Shown piece by piece: positions 22,497-35,455 of a stretch of DNA of 64,000 bases; positions within the stretch are counted from its first letter, which is position 1, and every line of letters starts with the position of its first letter. The notes under the pieces were generated by a model that was not told where the DNA came from, searched no databases, and worked only from the letters and a program-made list of their open reading frames with translations. The position numbers and the translations under genes were made by a program. This stretch comes from Gongronella butleri. Its lineage: Eukaryota; Mucoromycota; Mucoromycetes; Mucorales; Cunninghamellaceae. The DNA is taken from positions 124,001 through 188,000 of the forward strand of contig JAIWZP010000019.1 in NCBI GenBank assembly GCA_025201375.1. The letters run 5' to 3'.

Positions 22497-23014
22497 ATGT
22501 CTGTTCCTGGTAAGACTTGACACCGGCTGTGCACACACGAACACCTTTAAAACAACCCATTGACCCTCCGTTCACGCATCCTGACCCGCATTTTCCGTTT
22601 TTTTGTGTATTTCTTTAGCGACCCAAGCCTCTGAGAGCGAAATGGCCAAGGCCCGTCTTGTAAGTTGTCGCTATTGTCGTTTGACAGGTGTGTGCTCACG
22701 TTGACTTGTTTTTTTTTCCCCCGCGCTTTAGCCTATTGAATACAGAGACGTGTGCTCAAAGATGCTGATCTCGCTCAACAAGTGCCGTGGCGAGACGTAC
22801 TACCTTCCCTGGAAGTGCGAACACGAGCGCCACGCCTACGAAAAGTGTCAATATGACGAGTAAGCCGCCCTCCATTGGCCGTCAATCGGTCTCCATGGCC
22901 ATCCATGGCTTTTCATTTGCGTGTCGACCGCGTCACTCACCCCATTTTTGTAATTTTTTTGAATTTCTTAGCTTCAAGCGACGTGCCGCTGAAAAGAAGG
23001 AACAGGATCAATAG
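22497..23014 (+). CDS. NDUFB7: NADH dehydrogenase (complex I) subunit NDUFB7/B18
   Basis: Accessory subunit of mitochondrial complex I facing the intermembrane space. Four exons: 22497-22509 (only 13 nt), 22619-22659, 22732-22859, 22972-23014; about 74 residues, shorter than the animal protein. It has the twin CX9C signature CSKMLISLNKC and CEHERHAYEKC, which forms two disulfides during Mia40-dependent import; no cleavable presequence is expected or seen. The YLPWKC segment between the two pairs is typical of the family. Start at 22497 has the CACCATG context. Divergent from COX6A over 278 bases. Confidence 0.9.
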
Positions 23015-23253
23015 ACGAACATATACACCCCATTTTTTTTTCTGCAATTGCACCGCACCCGCTCACCAACCCTCGATTCCTCTGCGCCTCACGCGTTTTG
23101 TATTTTCTCTCTCCTTTTGCACCGCTCACCACCATTTTAAAAACACGATATATGATGCAAAAAAACGTTGGATGATTCATTCAAACAAATGGGCAAAATC
23201 AAGGACGAAGAGGGGGAATCAGCTGGGCAAAAAAAGAAAAAAAAAGGGAACAA

Positions 23254-26200
23254 TCATGGCGATGTGGTATCCACGAGCTGTTGTTGGTCTTGTGGGGAGA
23301 GATGGGGTAGGAGGCGTGTCATGTACACCTCTGCAAAGGAGGAAAAGTAGAATTCGTGCTCTGCGTTGTGCAATGCGACGAAATTGTGGGCCAATTCGTG
23401 GCAAATGGTCATGTACCAGTAGACAAGGGCGTCGACGCGCTTTTTGGGGTCATTGTGGTGTAGGGCGAGGAAGTAGCGCAAGTTGAGGAACAGACTGCCG
23501 CTGCGATTAAAGGCAATGGTGGCGCCCTCGAGGTCGTAATAGAGGTGGATGGTATTGAGCTTGAGTTCAAACACTTGCGCAAGCGTGGTGACGAGTGTGG
23601 CAAAGGCGAGCAGGCCCTGGCGGTGCTGGACAACCATTGTTTCCGGGTCAACGTCCTTTTGCGCATAGCACTCAATCTGCTTGATCTGGCCAACATGACG
23701 CAAATTGTTGCCTGGCGTCGTGTCGCAATAGGTGGATGCCTCTGTCACCGTGTTGATGGTGGGCCGTGTGAACATGTGCTGGCCCGTGAATGGCTTGCAC
23801 GAGTGGATGGCTCGTTTGAGGTTTTGTTGGATGTTGGACTCGTAATTGGGCGTGATGGTCGTGGGTTTGGGCAATGATGGCTGCTTTGGCGGCGTGTTTG
23901 GCGCGTCGTTCAGCGCCTCCGGTGGTGGTGGCGTGCCACTGGGCGTGTTTGTGGACGAATTGGGCGTCTTTGGGCGTCCCCATTGCAAAAAGCGATCAAA
24001 GAGGCCGCCGGGCGGCATTGGCATGGTGTCATCGACCTTTTTGTCCATTGTCTCGGGCTGTTGTTGCTGGATCTTTGGGTAATCTTCGTGCAAAAGGCGT
24101 TCAATGACGCGTTCGGCATGATTGTCGGGCTGTTGGGCCAAGAGCTGGCGAATGTAGCCGCGATCGCAGTCGCCAAAGACGCCCTGGACCTTTTTTGCCA
24201 ATTGGTCCATCTGTGCGGGCGGCAATGGTTGCTGTGTGGGCAAAGGCGGCGGCGTGGCGGGCGAATGGGTGCCTGAAGACGCCGATGATTGTGTCGTCAT
24301 GGTCGGTGGCGCGGGTGCAGGCGATGGCGCGGGTTGGTCGACGTGCTTTTTGATGTTTAGAATGCGGTCGACGGGCACGCCTTTGCGTCGGAGATTGTTG
24401 AGGCTGACGGTCAAGTACCGCTCGGCAACGACAGTGTCATTGAACTTGATGCGCGCAAACAACAAATAGCACAATGCCATGGCAATATCGTAAAAGTCAA
24501 TTTCGCCCGCACTTGTCACGTAAATAGCGAATTTCGCACGGTCGACGCACGCGGTCGTGGGCTGGATGTCCTTTTCGCCCGTGGGCTTGAAAACACGATT
24601 GATGCACAGATTTTGTACTTGGATCACCTTGAGATGCCGCTCCACGTACTTTGCGCTGCACAATGGCTCCTTTTGACGCTGCGAGAAATCCTGTCTCATC
24701 TGATACAAGATAATCGGCGTCCTTTCCAAAATCAACCCCATAATGGCTCGCGAGCGCGCCGTCGCGTCTTGCTCGCCCTTGTACGTGTATGTCTCCTTGA
24801 TTTGACTATTATTTTTTTGAAAGAAAAACGAGAATTGAGCCATCACGGATTGACGGAAAGAAAAAAAAGATGAAAATTTGTTAAAAACGTTACCTGGAGA
24901 GCTTGTCGCTGCCAAGACTGGTGTAAAATTCTTCGAGGAGAGGCTCCATGGGCGCGGACAAGGGCGCAAAGATCTGCTGGCTCACCGAGTCGTCATTGAT
25001 GTAAATGTCTGCGGCTCGTGCAAGTCGATATTGAATGAAATCGTCGGGATCGTCTGATTTAGCGTGATTGGCGGCATCGTCGTGCTTGTTGTTGGCATTG
25101 GTGTTGTCCTCTGTTTGCTTGTCATTGTCCGATGTGGTGCGCTTGATGGCGACAAGACACGGGGTCGAGCTCAATTGCCTGAAAAGCGCGCGATCCTTTT
25201 TGAGCTGGTCTGCCTGGCTGGCCATTTGTCTGAGGATGGTCAGGTATCGCTCGCCGCCACCACACAGCTCCCAGAACCGCTGCGGGTCCTTGACGAGCAT
25301 GGCCGCGAGCTCAGGGGTCGTCGGCTCGTTTTTCACGCCGCAATTGCGCAAAAAGCCATTGGCCTGCGCACCAAAGTCGACATACAGGAACAATTCCTTG
25401 TGCAGATTGGAGTCGCCGCTCGAGGATGATTCAAAATAGCACTCTGTCGGGCACACGAGGTCGACATTGGCATTGGACGCGCGTTTCACGGGAACAAACG
25501 CGAGATTGTTCAATTGCGCCCAGTGTGTGCTCTGCAGGCGGCCCATTTGCGACGCCATGTACTCGAGGACGGGCTTCATGGCTTTTTGGTCGTTTCTGAT
25601 GTGGCTCCTAAAGGCGGCAAGCAAGCGATCGGGGCTTGGATGGTCTTTGACGCCCAATCGGTCCTTGACGGGAACGAGATCGTCGTGGAGCACTTGGAAA
25701 CCGAGGATTTCGGCGTCGCGGTGCGAGAAACAATCCTTTGGTGCCGCATACGTCTTTCCATCGCGACATGGCAGGAATGCCGTAGCAATGGCGTCAATTT
25801 GCGCCATGTATGATGCTCTGTAATGGTCTGCATTGTCGATCAGGTACGTCAAAGCGCGTCGCCGCATGGCGGCATCGGCCGTGGTGTCTGGCGCGGCAAT
25901 CTGTAGCAATTGCGCGAGCGGCGGATGCGATTGCAACCCGAGTTTGGCCATGAATTTGGCTTCTTCGCTTGTCGTGCGCCAACGACCGGTGGTGGACGCC
26001 GTGCTGGCCGCGTTGTGATGCCAGTCGAGCAGCGGCAGGCCCAATTGCCGCAGGGTATCCGAGGGTATATACAAATCGCCGGCCTTGTACCGCACGTACA
26101 CTTGTTTTGTCACCGTCTCCATGATCGCATGGCCCTGCTCATCCAATTGGCCCGTCGGCCGCTTGCCCTTCTTCGTCTTGGCGGCCTCACCCTCCTTGGT

Positions 26201-29200
26201 GAAGATCGCCGTCTGCTGCAATCGCCGAATCTCAAGATCCGCAAGCGTATTTTGAATCCCCGTCAGGTACTTGATCAGATCCACGTGCGACCAGCTGCCA
26301 TCCGACAACAGACGATCAAAGATGAGCTGCAAATCCACGTGCTACTCCATTCAGAAAAAAAGAATGAGAAACAAAAGTGAGAAAAGAAGAAAAATTGCAC
26401 AAAAAAGGGACGCGATCCGAGCCCACTAGTGCCATCTTTTGGATTTTTTTTTTTAGCAATTACCTTGCGCACGCCGAGGGCAGTCAAAAAGGCATCGCTG
26501 ACATGGCGTGGTTGCTGGAATTGGGCGGTGGGCAGGTCGTCAAACAAATTGACTGAGCTAAAATATGTATCTGTAGGCAATTTCATGCCAAAGCGCGTGG
26601 GGATGCATGTCTTTGGCTTGAGCTGCGCGACCACTTGCTGTTGTGCCTGGCTAGACAGGTGATTAAATCCGCGCGACACCGTGGAAAGCACTTTTTCCGA
26701 GAATTCGGGCGATAGCTGCAAACGATCCTCATGCGCGGCAATGTGCTCCGTCCACGTGACAATGGACAGCTCTGACATGCTGCGCGTAAAAAAAAAAAAT
26801 GAACAGAAAGGAATGAGCTTTTTCCGCCTTTTTCCACCCCCTTTTTTCCTTTTTTTTTTTTTTTTTTTTTTGTTTCTTACCCAAAGTACATGGCCAGATC
26901 CGGTGCGAGGAATGCCTTGCTGACGACAAAGGGCAATGTAGAATTAGGGACGGGCATGTCGAGGGCAATAAGCTTTGGGTTTTGCCAAGTGCGGGCGTTG
27001 GAGAGCTGTAACAGGCGGTCATCCGAGCAGGTGACGACGGCAGCGGCCATGAATTTGTTGCGCGACGCGTCGAGGCCCTGCAGTGTTGACTTTGGGATGA
27101 GCGGGTTGCCCTTTGCGCACTCGATGAACCATTTCATGGCGGCAATCATTTCTTGTGTATTGAGTGAGCGAGTGTCGAGTTCCTTTAGGACATCGTCCAT
27201 GCCGAGCGGCACGAGAATGCCTGCCTGCGTCAATTTGCGAACCGTGTCCTTGCATTGCTTTTCAATGGCGGTGCTGAGCGTCGGGATCGACTTTACAAAG
27301 GTATTTAGCATCTCGGAGAGTGACGGGCTTGTCAATGTATACGATTCGTCGGGCATGGTGCGTGTGATGGTGGCGGGTTGGACGCCATGCGACGTCATGA
27401 TGCGCAGCGGCAATTTGCTTGCGTGGACAAAGCGTTCTTCTTGAACAGAGCTGACAATGGGGCTCGGTGTCGATGGTTGGAACGAAAAAGACAAGAGCGT
27501 GTGTGCGGCGCGTTGATCGAGCATCTGTTTCGCCTCACTGAGTGGCTGCGTCTTGTCCACAAGCGCTTCGTCACCGAGCAATTCCTGATAAAGGATGTGC
27601 ACTTGATCCATATCGTCATTGTACACGATGCGCGCCAAAAGGCCGCCCACTGCGAGCAATTCGCGGTTCCATACGCTCAAATACCTGTCAGCAAAGTCGA
27701 TGCTCTCGCGTTCGACCGTGGGAATGAACCGTGCGGCCATGTGGCAGCAACAGCCCGTGGTCTGATGCGTTGGAAACCCGATAAACACGCGCCCTTGCTG
27801 TGGAAACGGCACCAAGTCCTTGAAAAGATCCAACGAGTGCTCCGACGCATCCAATTCGTCCTTGTTCGTGTACACGAGCTGGAATCGCGTCTGCCGAGGC
27901 GGCTTTTTCTTCGTCGACCGTTCCATTTCGCGCACAAGGTCAAAAGGCACTTGCACACCCAGATCCGCGCTCACAACACGCAAAAACATGCTGCCGCTCT
28001 CCATTGGCAACCCATCGGCATTCGTCTTGACGCTGCGGCTCGACAGCAGGTTCGTCCATGGCGCAAAAAGTGACGGTGGTGTGTATTTCTCGGCCGTCAG
28101 CTGGATCTTGCGCATGTCCGCGCCGCCAATCGTGAACATCTTTTTCGGAGACGTCGTCTGCACCTTGCGCGCGTCCACCACCATGGGCCGTGGCTCCTCG
28201 GTGCGCTTGTTGATCGAAAACACCTTGGTTTGGTTGAAAAACACGCTAATCTCACGCAAATTAGCCGTGAATCCCTAAAAAGAAAACGAATGAAGAGATG
28301 AATGAGCCCTTTTGTGCCATCTTCGTTTGGTGCCATGGCTTTACCATGCTGGTCGTGAGGAATTTCGCAAAATGGTCGAGATTCGGCATTTCCATGGGCT
28401 CGCGCATATCCATGAGGAACACAGTCCAATCGCCGCGCTCGTTTTCAGGCACCGGTGCGCGTCGGGCAAACAGCTGGTCGCCCTTGAAGTAAAACGCCAT
28501 ACACTCGGCCCCAGAGAACACACTGGAAATGAAAAAAGCACAATGAGCCCTCATTTTTGTCCATCCGCGTTCCCCGCCTCCGCACAATGGCGCCTTACAA
28601 TGGATTCTCGCACACTGAGAAGAGTGAGTAAAAGCCAACACCAAACGCGCCGATTTTCTGCTCGTCTATCATTCATAAAAGAAAACACAAAAGTAAAATA
28701 TGCATCAGCGACAAGAGAGCAAATGGAGTCGAGAAAAAAGACAGAAGCCTTACCTGGGTTGCCCTCGGCAATGCGCTTCAGTCGCTGCCAATCCTCGGGG
28801 CGAAAAGCAATGCCATTGTTTTTAAAAGTGATTTTGTCGCAGGGTGCAGAGAGATTTGGCAGCTTGGTGCCTGTTTCCTGCGGCTGCGCGGTGTGGAAAT
28901 GGATTTCCACCTTGGAGGACGAGGCGTCGTCTAACAAATAAAAAAAAGGAAAACATGAGGCGCTGAAAAGAGCGATTTTTTCGACTTGTTTTAGGAGCGT
29001 CTTACCTGCATTCTGCATCAATTCACGGTACAACACATACTCGGCCGAGTATCGAGCCAGGATCTTGTCGATAAGATGACGCTGGTTCACTGTGACAATG
29101 AAAAAGGGTGAGCATGCCACTGACTTTTCTTGCTTTTCTTCCTGTGGACCCAATTTGCCCTTTACCTTCGACCTTTTCTTCGCGTCCGCCGCTGTCGAGG

Positions 29201-29241
29201 ATGGCAGACCGTAGCTTTTCGAGATTGTTCTTGCTTCCCAT
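23254..29241 (-). CDS. Giant GHKL-ATPase protein with C-terminal HExxH (DUF3684-like)
   Basis: About 1,763 residues. Nine exons: 29241-29166, 29089-29006, 28930-28754, 28665-28599, 28522-28345, 28274-26881, 26779-26464, 26341-24894, 24805-23254; all phases fit. The N-terminus carries an Hsp90/histidine-kinase-type ATPase fold: YRELMQNADDA (N box with Asn and Asp), FKNNGIAFRPEDW, and GAFGVGFYSLFSV (glycine-rich lid). This is followed by MAFYFKGDQLFARR and, further on, GFPTHQTTGCCCHMAARF, which I recall from the fungal DUF3684/sacsin-like family. A proline/glutamine-rich linker lies around residues 1450-1570. Near the end (about 1716-1720) is HELAHN followed by HEFYFSSFAE, a metalloprotease-like HExxH with a downstream Glu. 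Molecular role is unknown; chaperone-like ATPase is the best inference. Confidence 0.85.
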
Positions 29242-29801
29242 ACAACAAAAAAAAAAAAAAGGACTGGACACTGAGCAGAAACTGAGAAAAAGTAAAAAAA
29301 AAAAAAAAAAAGGGGAGTGAAAGAAAGAAAATGGAGCGGAAAAAGGGCGACGACCCTTTTTTTTTTCGAAACGTTGCCCTGAGCATTCAAACCCCGCTCT
29401 CACGCTGTCAGGCTTGCTTGGCGCTGTGCCACCCCCCCCCACCCCCCACCCCCACACAAATAGACACAAAATGCATTGACCTGCCACGTAACGGTGTCAC
29501 CTGGCCATCATCGAACCTCCCAGAGCCTGTGAGCGAACGCGCCAAGCCATTCTTGCTAGCTGCGCGGAATAAAAGTGCCGTGCGCGGATCATCTTTAGCA
29601 TGACGACATTTTCTGCCAAATATGGCCGCGCACGGTGCAAAAAAAAACGCGTGCGATCTCGTGTGTCTAGAGCGATGCTCCAATTCCAAATTAAACCACC
29701 CAGTCGTTCCTGCTATTGCATTGTTCGCAAATCCTGTAAAGGCAAAAATAAAAAAAGAGAAAAACGACCACCCTTTTCTCCTTTTTCCCGATTTGCGGAC
29801 C
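29242..29801. promoter_or_regulatory. Divergent spacer between ATPase and chitinase genes
   Basis: Contains A-rich tracts at 29251-29312, a C-rich patch (CCCCCCCCCACCCCCCACCCCC) near 29432-29454 and a pyrimidine-rich stretch before 29800. No ORF with support. Likely holds promoters for both flanking genes. Confidence 0.45.
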
Positions 29802-31227
29802 ATGTACATTTCATCTCTTCTTTTTGTCTTTTATCTATGCCTCGTCCACGCACAATCGTTACAGGCGCGCGGTTATAGTGTATGGAAAAAATCAGAGACG
29901 GGGCGTGAAGCACTGCAAAATGAATTCATTTTGACGCATGATTGGGGAAATTGCTAACTTTTTTTTTTTCAGGCCGCCGGCACGGATAATCTTGTGTTTT
30001 ATTGGGGCCAGGGCGGGCGCGGGGAGCGTGATTTGGGATATTATTGCCAGCAGCCTGGGGTGTCCATCATGGTGCTGGCATTTGTCAATGATTTTGTGGG
30101 TGGGCCCAATGGCCAGCCGAAATTGAACCTGGCCGGCAAATGTTCCAATGCAAATCGCTGCGAACGTGTTGCACGCGACATCCAAAAGTGCCAAAAGATG
30201 GGAATCAAGGTGCTCATGTCCATTGGCGGCGCCGCAGGGCCCTACCGCTCGCAAAAGTGGAATCCGGACATTTTAGCCGCCCATCTGTGGACCATGTTCC
30301 TGGGCGGAGCAAACAAGAAAGTCCAGCGCCCCTTTGGCAACATTAAACTCGACGGCATCGACTTTGATCCAGAAGGTACAGGCAACCAGGCACACAAAAA
30401 AAAAAAAAATAGAAAAAAAAGGAACAACGGCCATATCGTTGACGTGCACTGACTATGCATGTTTGCTATTAATCATGAGAGGACGCACTGATCGCATCTT
30501 TGTGTATCCGTTTTTTTAATTTTTTTAATTTGTTTTTTTAATTTTCATGACAGCAACAAGCGCTGTTGGCTACGACCGTCTGATTCACCGCCTGCGGTCG
30601 TATTTCCTTCTTGATACGCACCACGAGTATGTGATCACGGCAGCACCACAATGCCCAGACTTGGACGCGTACTCGAACAATGCCATGTTTAGCATTTTGC
30701 ATCCAAATCCGAAATACGACGCATATCCTGACATGGTCTTTGTGCAATTCTATAACAACGTGTGCTCAGCGTCGGAATTCGGCAATTGGAACCGCTGGCG
30801 CTCGAATGCGTTCAATTTCGACAGATGGAATGAGTGGGCCGAGAAGAATACGAACCACACCACCGTGTATTTGGGCCTGCTCGGCAAGCAAACGCACCAC
30901 GACTCGGGCTACGTGCCCTTTTCGCAGCTGACCAGCGTCATCAACTCGGTGTTCAAGCAGTCGCGCTATGCAGGCGTCATGATGTGGGACGCCGCAGGTG
31001 CTTATAGCAATCCCACGCCAACAGGCCGCCAGTACGGGCATGCCGTCGCGGCACACATGCAACTCCTTGCCTCCAATGCAGCAGGATCGTCCGCGCGTGC
31101 CCAAGGCAACGAGTTCTCTGTCCACTTTTCATCGCCACTCTACGGATGGCAGGCAGCCGTCCATTCGTGGCTGCAACGCGTCTTGCGCCTGAAAAAGCTC
31201 AGCGACGACACACCCACCGCATCGTGA
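29802..31227 (+). CDS. Secreted GH18 chitinase, class III type
   Basis: Endo-acting enzyme that hydrolyses beta-1,4-N-acetylglucosamine polymers in the cell wall. Three exons: 29802-29879, 29973-30375, 30554-31227; about 384 residues. A signal peptide (MYISSLLFVFYLCLVHAQS) leads to the TIM barrel: DNLVFYWGQGG (strand 1), KVLMSIGG (strand 3 SxGG motif), and LDGIDFDPE, the DGxDxDxE catalytic motif with the acid/base Glu intact. Exon 2 ends one base after that Glu codon, so the acceptor at 30553 and phase 1 are well constrained. VMMWDAAGA is the late strand-8 tryptophan motif. The C-terminal 60 residues are polar, with no obvious chitin-binding module or GPI signal. A possible poly(A) signal (AATAAA) follows at about 31278. 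Confidence 0.92.
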
Positions 31228-32095
31228 AGCACTTTTTCCATGACCCAGTGCCTCGTAAATCACACATCCCATTTCAAATAAAAACGTATAAAAAAAATCA
31301 GTGGAATTGCACCTTTTGCTTGGCATGCTTGTGCATTTGCAAGGTTGGCCTCGCTTTCAGAGCCTTGCTTTCAATGCGTGCGACTCTCAAATAGACAGAC
31401 CATCAATGCAAAAAAACATAGCCAACAGATGTTGGGGCAATTTTATTTTGGAAATCGCCAATTCATCCAAAAAAGTCAAGTAGGAGTGCTCCGAAAACGT
31501 TTTCTTTCAACCTCCCACATCTGTCAGAATAAAAAACGGACTAGGCCCTGCTCGTGTGCAAACAATTAACTCCGCCCAATGTCCACGAAAATGCGTCAAT
31601 CGACGCGTCTTGTCGCCAAAACAAACATTTTACGAATGACATGTGTCCTATTCGCCTCTTTTGTGAGCAACTGACAGTACAGCTTCTTTTTTGCATTGCT
31701 CGGATGTTTGTCACGTGCAACATGTTTGCGTGCTTGCCATTGGTTGTCGCTCCACAGCCAAAACAAGAAGAATGTCAAGCTTAAATGTGGAATATATAAT
31801 TCGGCCAAATCTTCACCCATTGCATGGATTAGAATTAGGTATTGCTATTCTTCAAGCATATTTTGAACATTGTGACCCTCTTATGCGCTGATTTACTGTC
31901 TATGAGATGGCATCTGGTCTAAACTTTAACGGAAATTGCATCGCTGTACATAACTCTATAAATCTCCAAATTCGTGAAAACCGTGCACATCTCGACCAGG
32001 AGGCTAATCGCCCTTGCCCTTTTCTACAGTATTATATTTTTTTTAGGAAAGAGAAGTCATAAAGTATCAAAGTCGTGGCCCTTGCCAGTGATCCA
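31228..32095. other. AT-rich intergenic, no gene seen
   Basis: Begins with the chitinase 3' UTR. Frames at 31541-31820 on both strands are short and mirror each other. I see no domain or repeat structure until about 32096. Confidence 0.5.
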
Positions 32096-32099
32096 AGCA

Positions 32100-33145
32100 T
32101 GATTTTAACGCGAAAATCGAATAAATATTACTTTGGCTCTGGGGTTTCACTAGTAAATACGAGTATCGAGTTTTCTCAAGACTGAGTGATCCGATTTGCG
32201 AAAAATTTTAGAATCATCATGTTTTTGAGTCAATTAGTCGCTGATCTAAATTTAGAGCCATAGGGGTCATGCACATCGGAAGAAACGCGTAAAATTATTT
32301 GGCGCTGGGGTTTTCACTAGCAAACACGAATCGTGAGATTTTTCAAGACTGAGTGATCCGATTCACGAAAAAAATTAACACAATGGAAGAGCTGGGTCTA
32401 CCTTCAACTGATCCAAATTTGGGACCAAATGAGCAAGTATCTGAGAAAGCGCCAGTTTCACGCGCGTGAACAGGGTAAATTCCTAGAATTTGGCCTCGTT
32501 CCGCGGCAACGGCTGTGCGCCCCGACACGAGAATCACCTCAAATGAATCGGTGGCCAAAAGCGGTAAAAGCGCTTGTGGTTTGGGGCCATCGCTTCGAAT
32601 TTTCGTCGAGTTAGCCTTTAGGGATGATTTTGATTTGGCCCTGAATATATGCAAAATGCATTATCTCAGAACTGAGCGATCCGTTCTCTGAAAAATCTTG
32701 GAATCACCGAAGTTTTGAGTCGATTATCCACTGGTCTAAATTTGGAGCCAAATGGTCAGACTCATCGGAAGAACACGTAAAATATTGTTTGGCGCTGGGC
32801 TTTCATTAGCAAACACGAATCTCGAGATTTCTCAAGACTGAGTGATTCGATTCGTGAAAAAAAAAACTAACACCGCTGGAGAATTGGACGTGTCGTCAAC
32901 TGATCCAAATTTGGGACCAGATGAGCAAGTTTATGAGGAAGTGTCTGTTACATTGGCATAAAGGTGGTACGATCAGCAGCATTTGGTCTCGTACCGCTGC
33001 AACGGCTGAGCGCCCCGACGCGTGACACACAGCAAATACATCAGCAGCCAAACGCAGTAAAAGCGCTTGTAATTTTGGGACATCGCGTCAAGATTTCGGT
33101 GAGTTAGCCTTTAGGGGTCGTTTGATCCAGGTTTGGCCCTGTGTG
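32100..33145 (+). repeat. Nested tandem duplication, unit about 490-500 bp
   Basis: Two diverged copies of one unit follow each other. Anchors pair as 32227 with 32717 (TTTTGAGTC then ATTA..C.CTG.TCTAAATTT) and 32608 with 33111 (GAGTTAGCCTTTAGGG), offsets 490 and 503. A shorter block, roughly CAAGACTGAGTGATCCGATT followed by GAAAAA, recurs inside the units near 32175, 32345, 32665 and 32840. No conserved ORF. Confidence 0.75.
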
Positions 33146-33554
33146 GCCAGGTCTTTACGTTTTAATCGCGATTTTACCATTCATGAAAGGATAGCGCATC
33201 CTTTTCCTCATTTGCTCTCTTGTACGCACCCTTGCTAAGATGCCTCATTTGCTATGTATGATCAGAGATTGCATTGACCAGGATCTGGGTACGTGCAAGC
33301 CAGAGAAAAAATAAAATGAGAAAAATCTCATTTGCTTGCGATCACACAATGCCCCACTTGGCCGTACGCGTCTTTACGCGTCCACGTGCTATCATTCCAC
33401 GGAATCAACATCTCTGGATTATTTGCATATCCGAGGAACAGTCAATCGCTGATTGAGCGCGGCTCACATTCAATTAATGTCTCTTTCTTAAAAAACTGTA
33501 TCAGATTCTCAATCAGTTTCCTGTTTCTTTTTTTTTTATCTTCTTTTTTCCCCA

Positions 33555-34280
33555 ATATCTCATTTTATGTCTTATTTTCGGCTCAAGGTGCCTTATCTCG
33601 ACAAAAAGTGCCCGTATGTTTGCGAAACGCGCACCATCAGAAAGAGCATGGCTTGCTGCGTGTCATACATGCACAACATCAGTGAACAGTGATCGATAGA
33701 TTTTTTTGGCATTTTTGGCACGGTTTGAAAGTCATTGGCAATTTTCGACGCGTGAAAAACCGCGTCAGCCGTCGAGTTACATGCGCCGGGTCCTAGTCAA
33801 ATCCATGCCCCTGGGGTGTATCTTATCAGTGGATGCGTCGGCGCTGCTCTATAGGCGCGTTTTTCCCGTGCAAGATGCGGTTGAAAAAATTTCTAAAATT
33901 GCCGCCCATTGCTCGTGACTCAACAGATGGGGCTCTCTGTTTTCGCATTTTTCGTGGTTTCTCCATGCTCTCTTCATGTAGTGTTCAAGTTTGGCGCAAT
34001 TCTGAAGACCAGAGTTTGCTTTTTTTTTTGGGGGGGGAATTGACCGGCGCCAATATAGAACTTTGCAAGTGGCGCGCTCAAATGACTTTTTGGTAACTGC
34101 AAATCGGGCTGTACTCAGTTTTCGAGCTTGTTATTCAGGATTAAATGCATGTAAAGAAAACTTTCAAGACTTGGTTTGCAAGCAATGCTTGATTTGCCGC
34201 TAAAATCTCTTTTTTTACGCCCCCTCTTGACAGACTTGCCCAAATGGTCCTAGTTTGAACCACATGCTAGTGCTAGAGGT
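33555..34280 (+). repeat. Dispersed repeat R1, copy 3 (5'-shortened)
   Basis: Starts at the TTTTATGTCTTATTTTCGGCTCAAGG block and lacks the upstream third seen in copies 1, 2 and 4. The hairpin is at 33747-33766 (GACGCG, loop TGAAAAAC, CGCGTC), followed by ATCAGTGGATGCGTCGGCG and a GGCGCGTTTTTCCCG block. The 3' part, CTTGCCCAAATGG..CTAGTTTGA, matches the end of copy 4. Confidence 0.8.
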
Positions 34281-35455
34281 AAGCCTCCTTCTCACTCTTG
34301 ATGTTTTCTTGGCGATCGATTAGACCATTTTTTGAGTTGTTACAAAAAAAATAAAATTTTGATTTTCGAGCTCATCTTTTTTCGCAGTTCGTTATGAAAA
34401 ACCAAATTTGTGTAATGCTTATGACGCGATTCAGGGACAATCGGACCAATATCTGTTCGCGGTCAGATCGCTGTCCTACCAGCAAACACCAATTTAATCT
34501 TTTTTTGGTATTTTGACGTTGTTGCGCCATCCTATTGGCGTTGATTGTGCCTCAAACGCGGATGCACAAGTCTTCGGGTCTTCGGCTGGAGCTGACAGCT
34601 TGCGCGCTGTGCAATAAAATGGAGAATCGCGCAGGAGCTGTGGAGAAATAGAGAAAAATGTTAAAAAAGGCAGATAACAGGTCATTGCATGTGCTTTGGG
34701 CCTTTTCAGGATGACGTCGATGGGCGGAAAATCAGGGCCATTGTTGGCATGCCAAGGAGAGACAGAGAGAGAAAGCAAAAAAAACAAGCAAGACACGTGC
34801 CATGACGACACCTAGTGCCTGTCATGCAGCAAAATGTGCTACGTAGCATTGGCTCTGAACCAATTAAAACGTGCAAGGGGACGAAAGACTCCTTGAAGGT
34901 TTGCGCCTCATGGCAAAAAGTGGGGATGGATGGTATGTCACACACACGCGCGGCTTGTTTGCTTCGCGTCCCAATTCACACACACGTTTCATGAGTTGCC
35001 AGCATCTGTGCACCGGGGCCCATGCGCAGCAAATGAGCCGGCTCACACACGTCAGGGCGGAAAAAAAAAAGGGAGAGAAAAAAAAATAAAGAGAAACAAT
35101 GACCATGACGCAACACACAATCCACGCCTAGATGGTTTCAAGAGTTTCCAACGACTTGCAGCCCCCCACTGTTTCCAATTTGTTTTGTTTACCACAGGTT
35201 AGCTGCAGGCAAGATGCTCATTCTCGTCCATGGGCGGCAAAAGGGAGTGAGAGAATTGTTTAAAAAAAAAAGTGCCTTATTTTGATGCAATGCATGAGAC
35301 ATCCAAGACTGCTGTGTCCTGACAATCGTCCCCAGGTTCTCTCCTGAATCGAGACCATTAAAACCCAAGGGGGGGACGAGGGGCCCCTTCCGCCCTTTTT
35401 TTTTTTTCTGTGTCTTTCTTTTCTCTTTTTTGTTATTTTTATTCGCCTTTGCGTC
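34281..35455. other. Intergenic, no gene seen
   Basis: Short frames on both strands, none with a domain; one at 34494-34811 on the minus strand opens only through GTG. The last 60 bases before 35456 are T/C-rich and are probably the leader of the next gene. Confidence 0.5.

Noticed and set aside
32100..33145. CRISPR-like array
   Set aside because: Repeat spacing is irregular, units are hundreds of bases and diverged, and the genome is eukaryotic.
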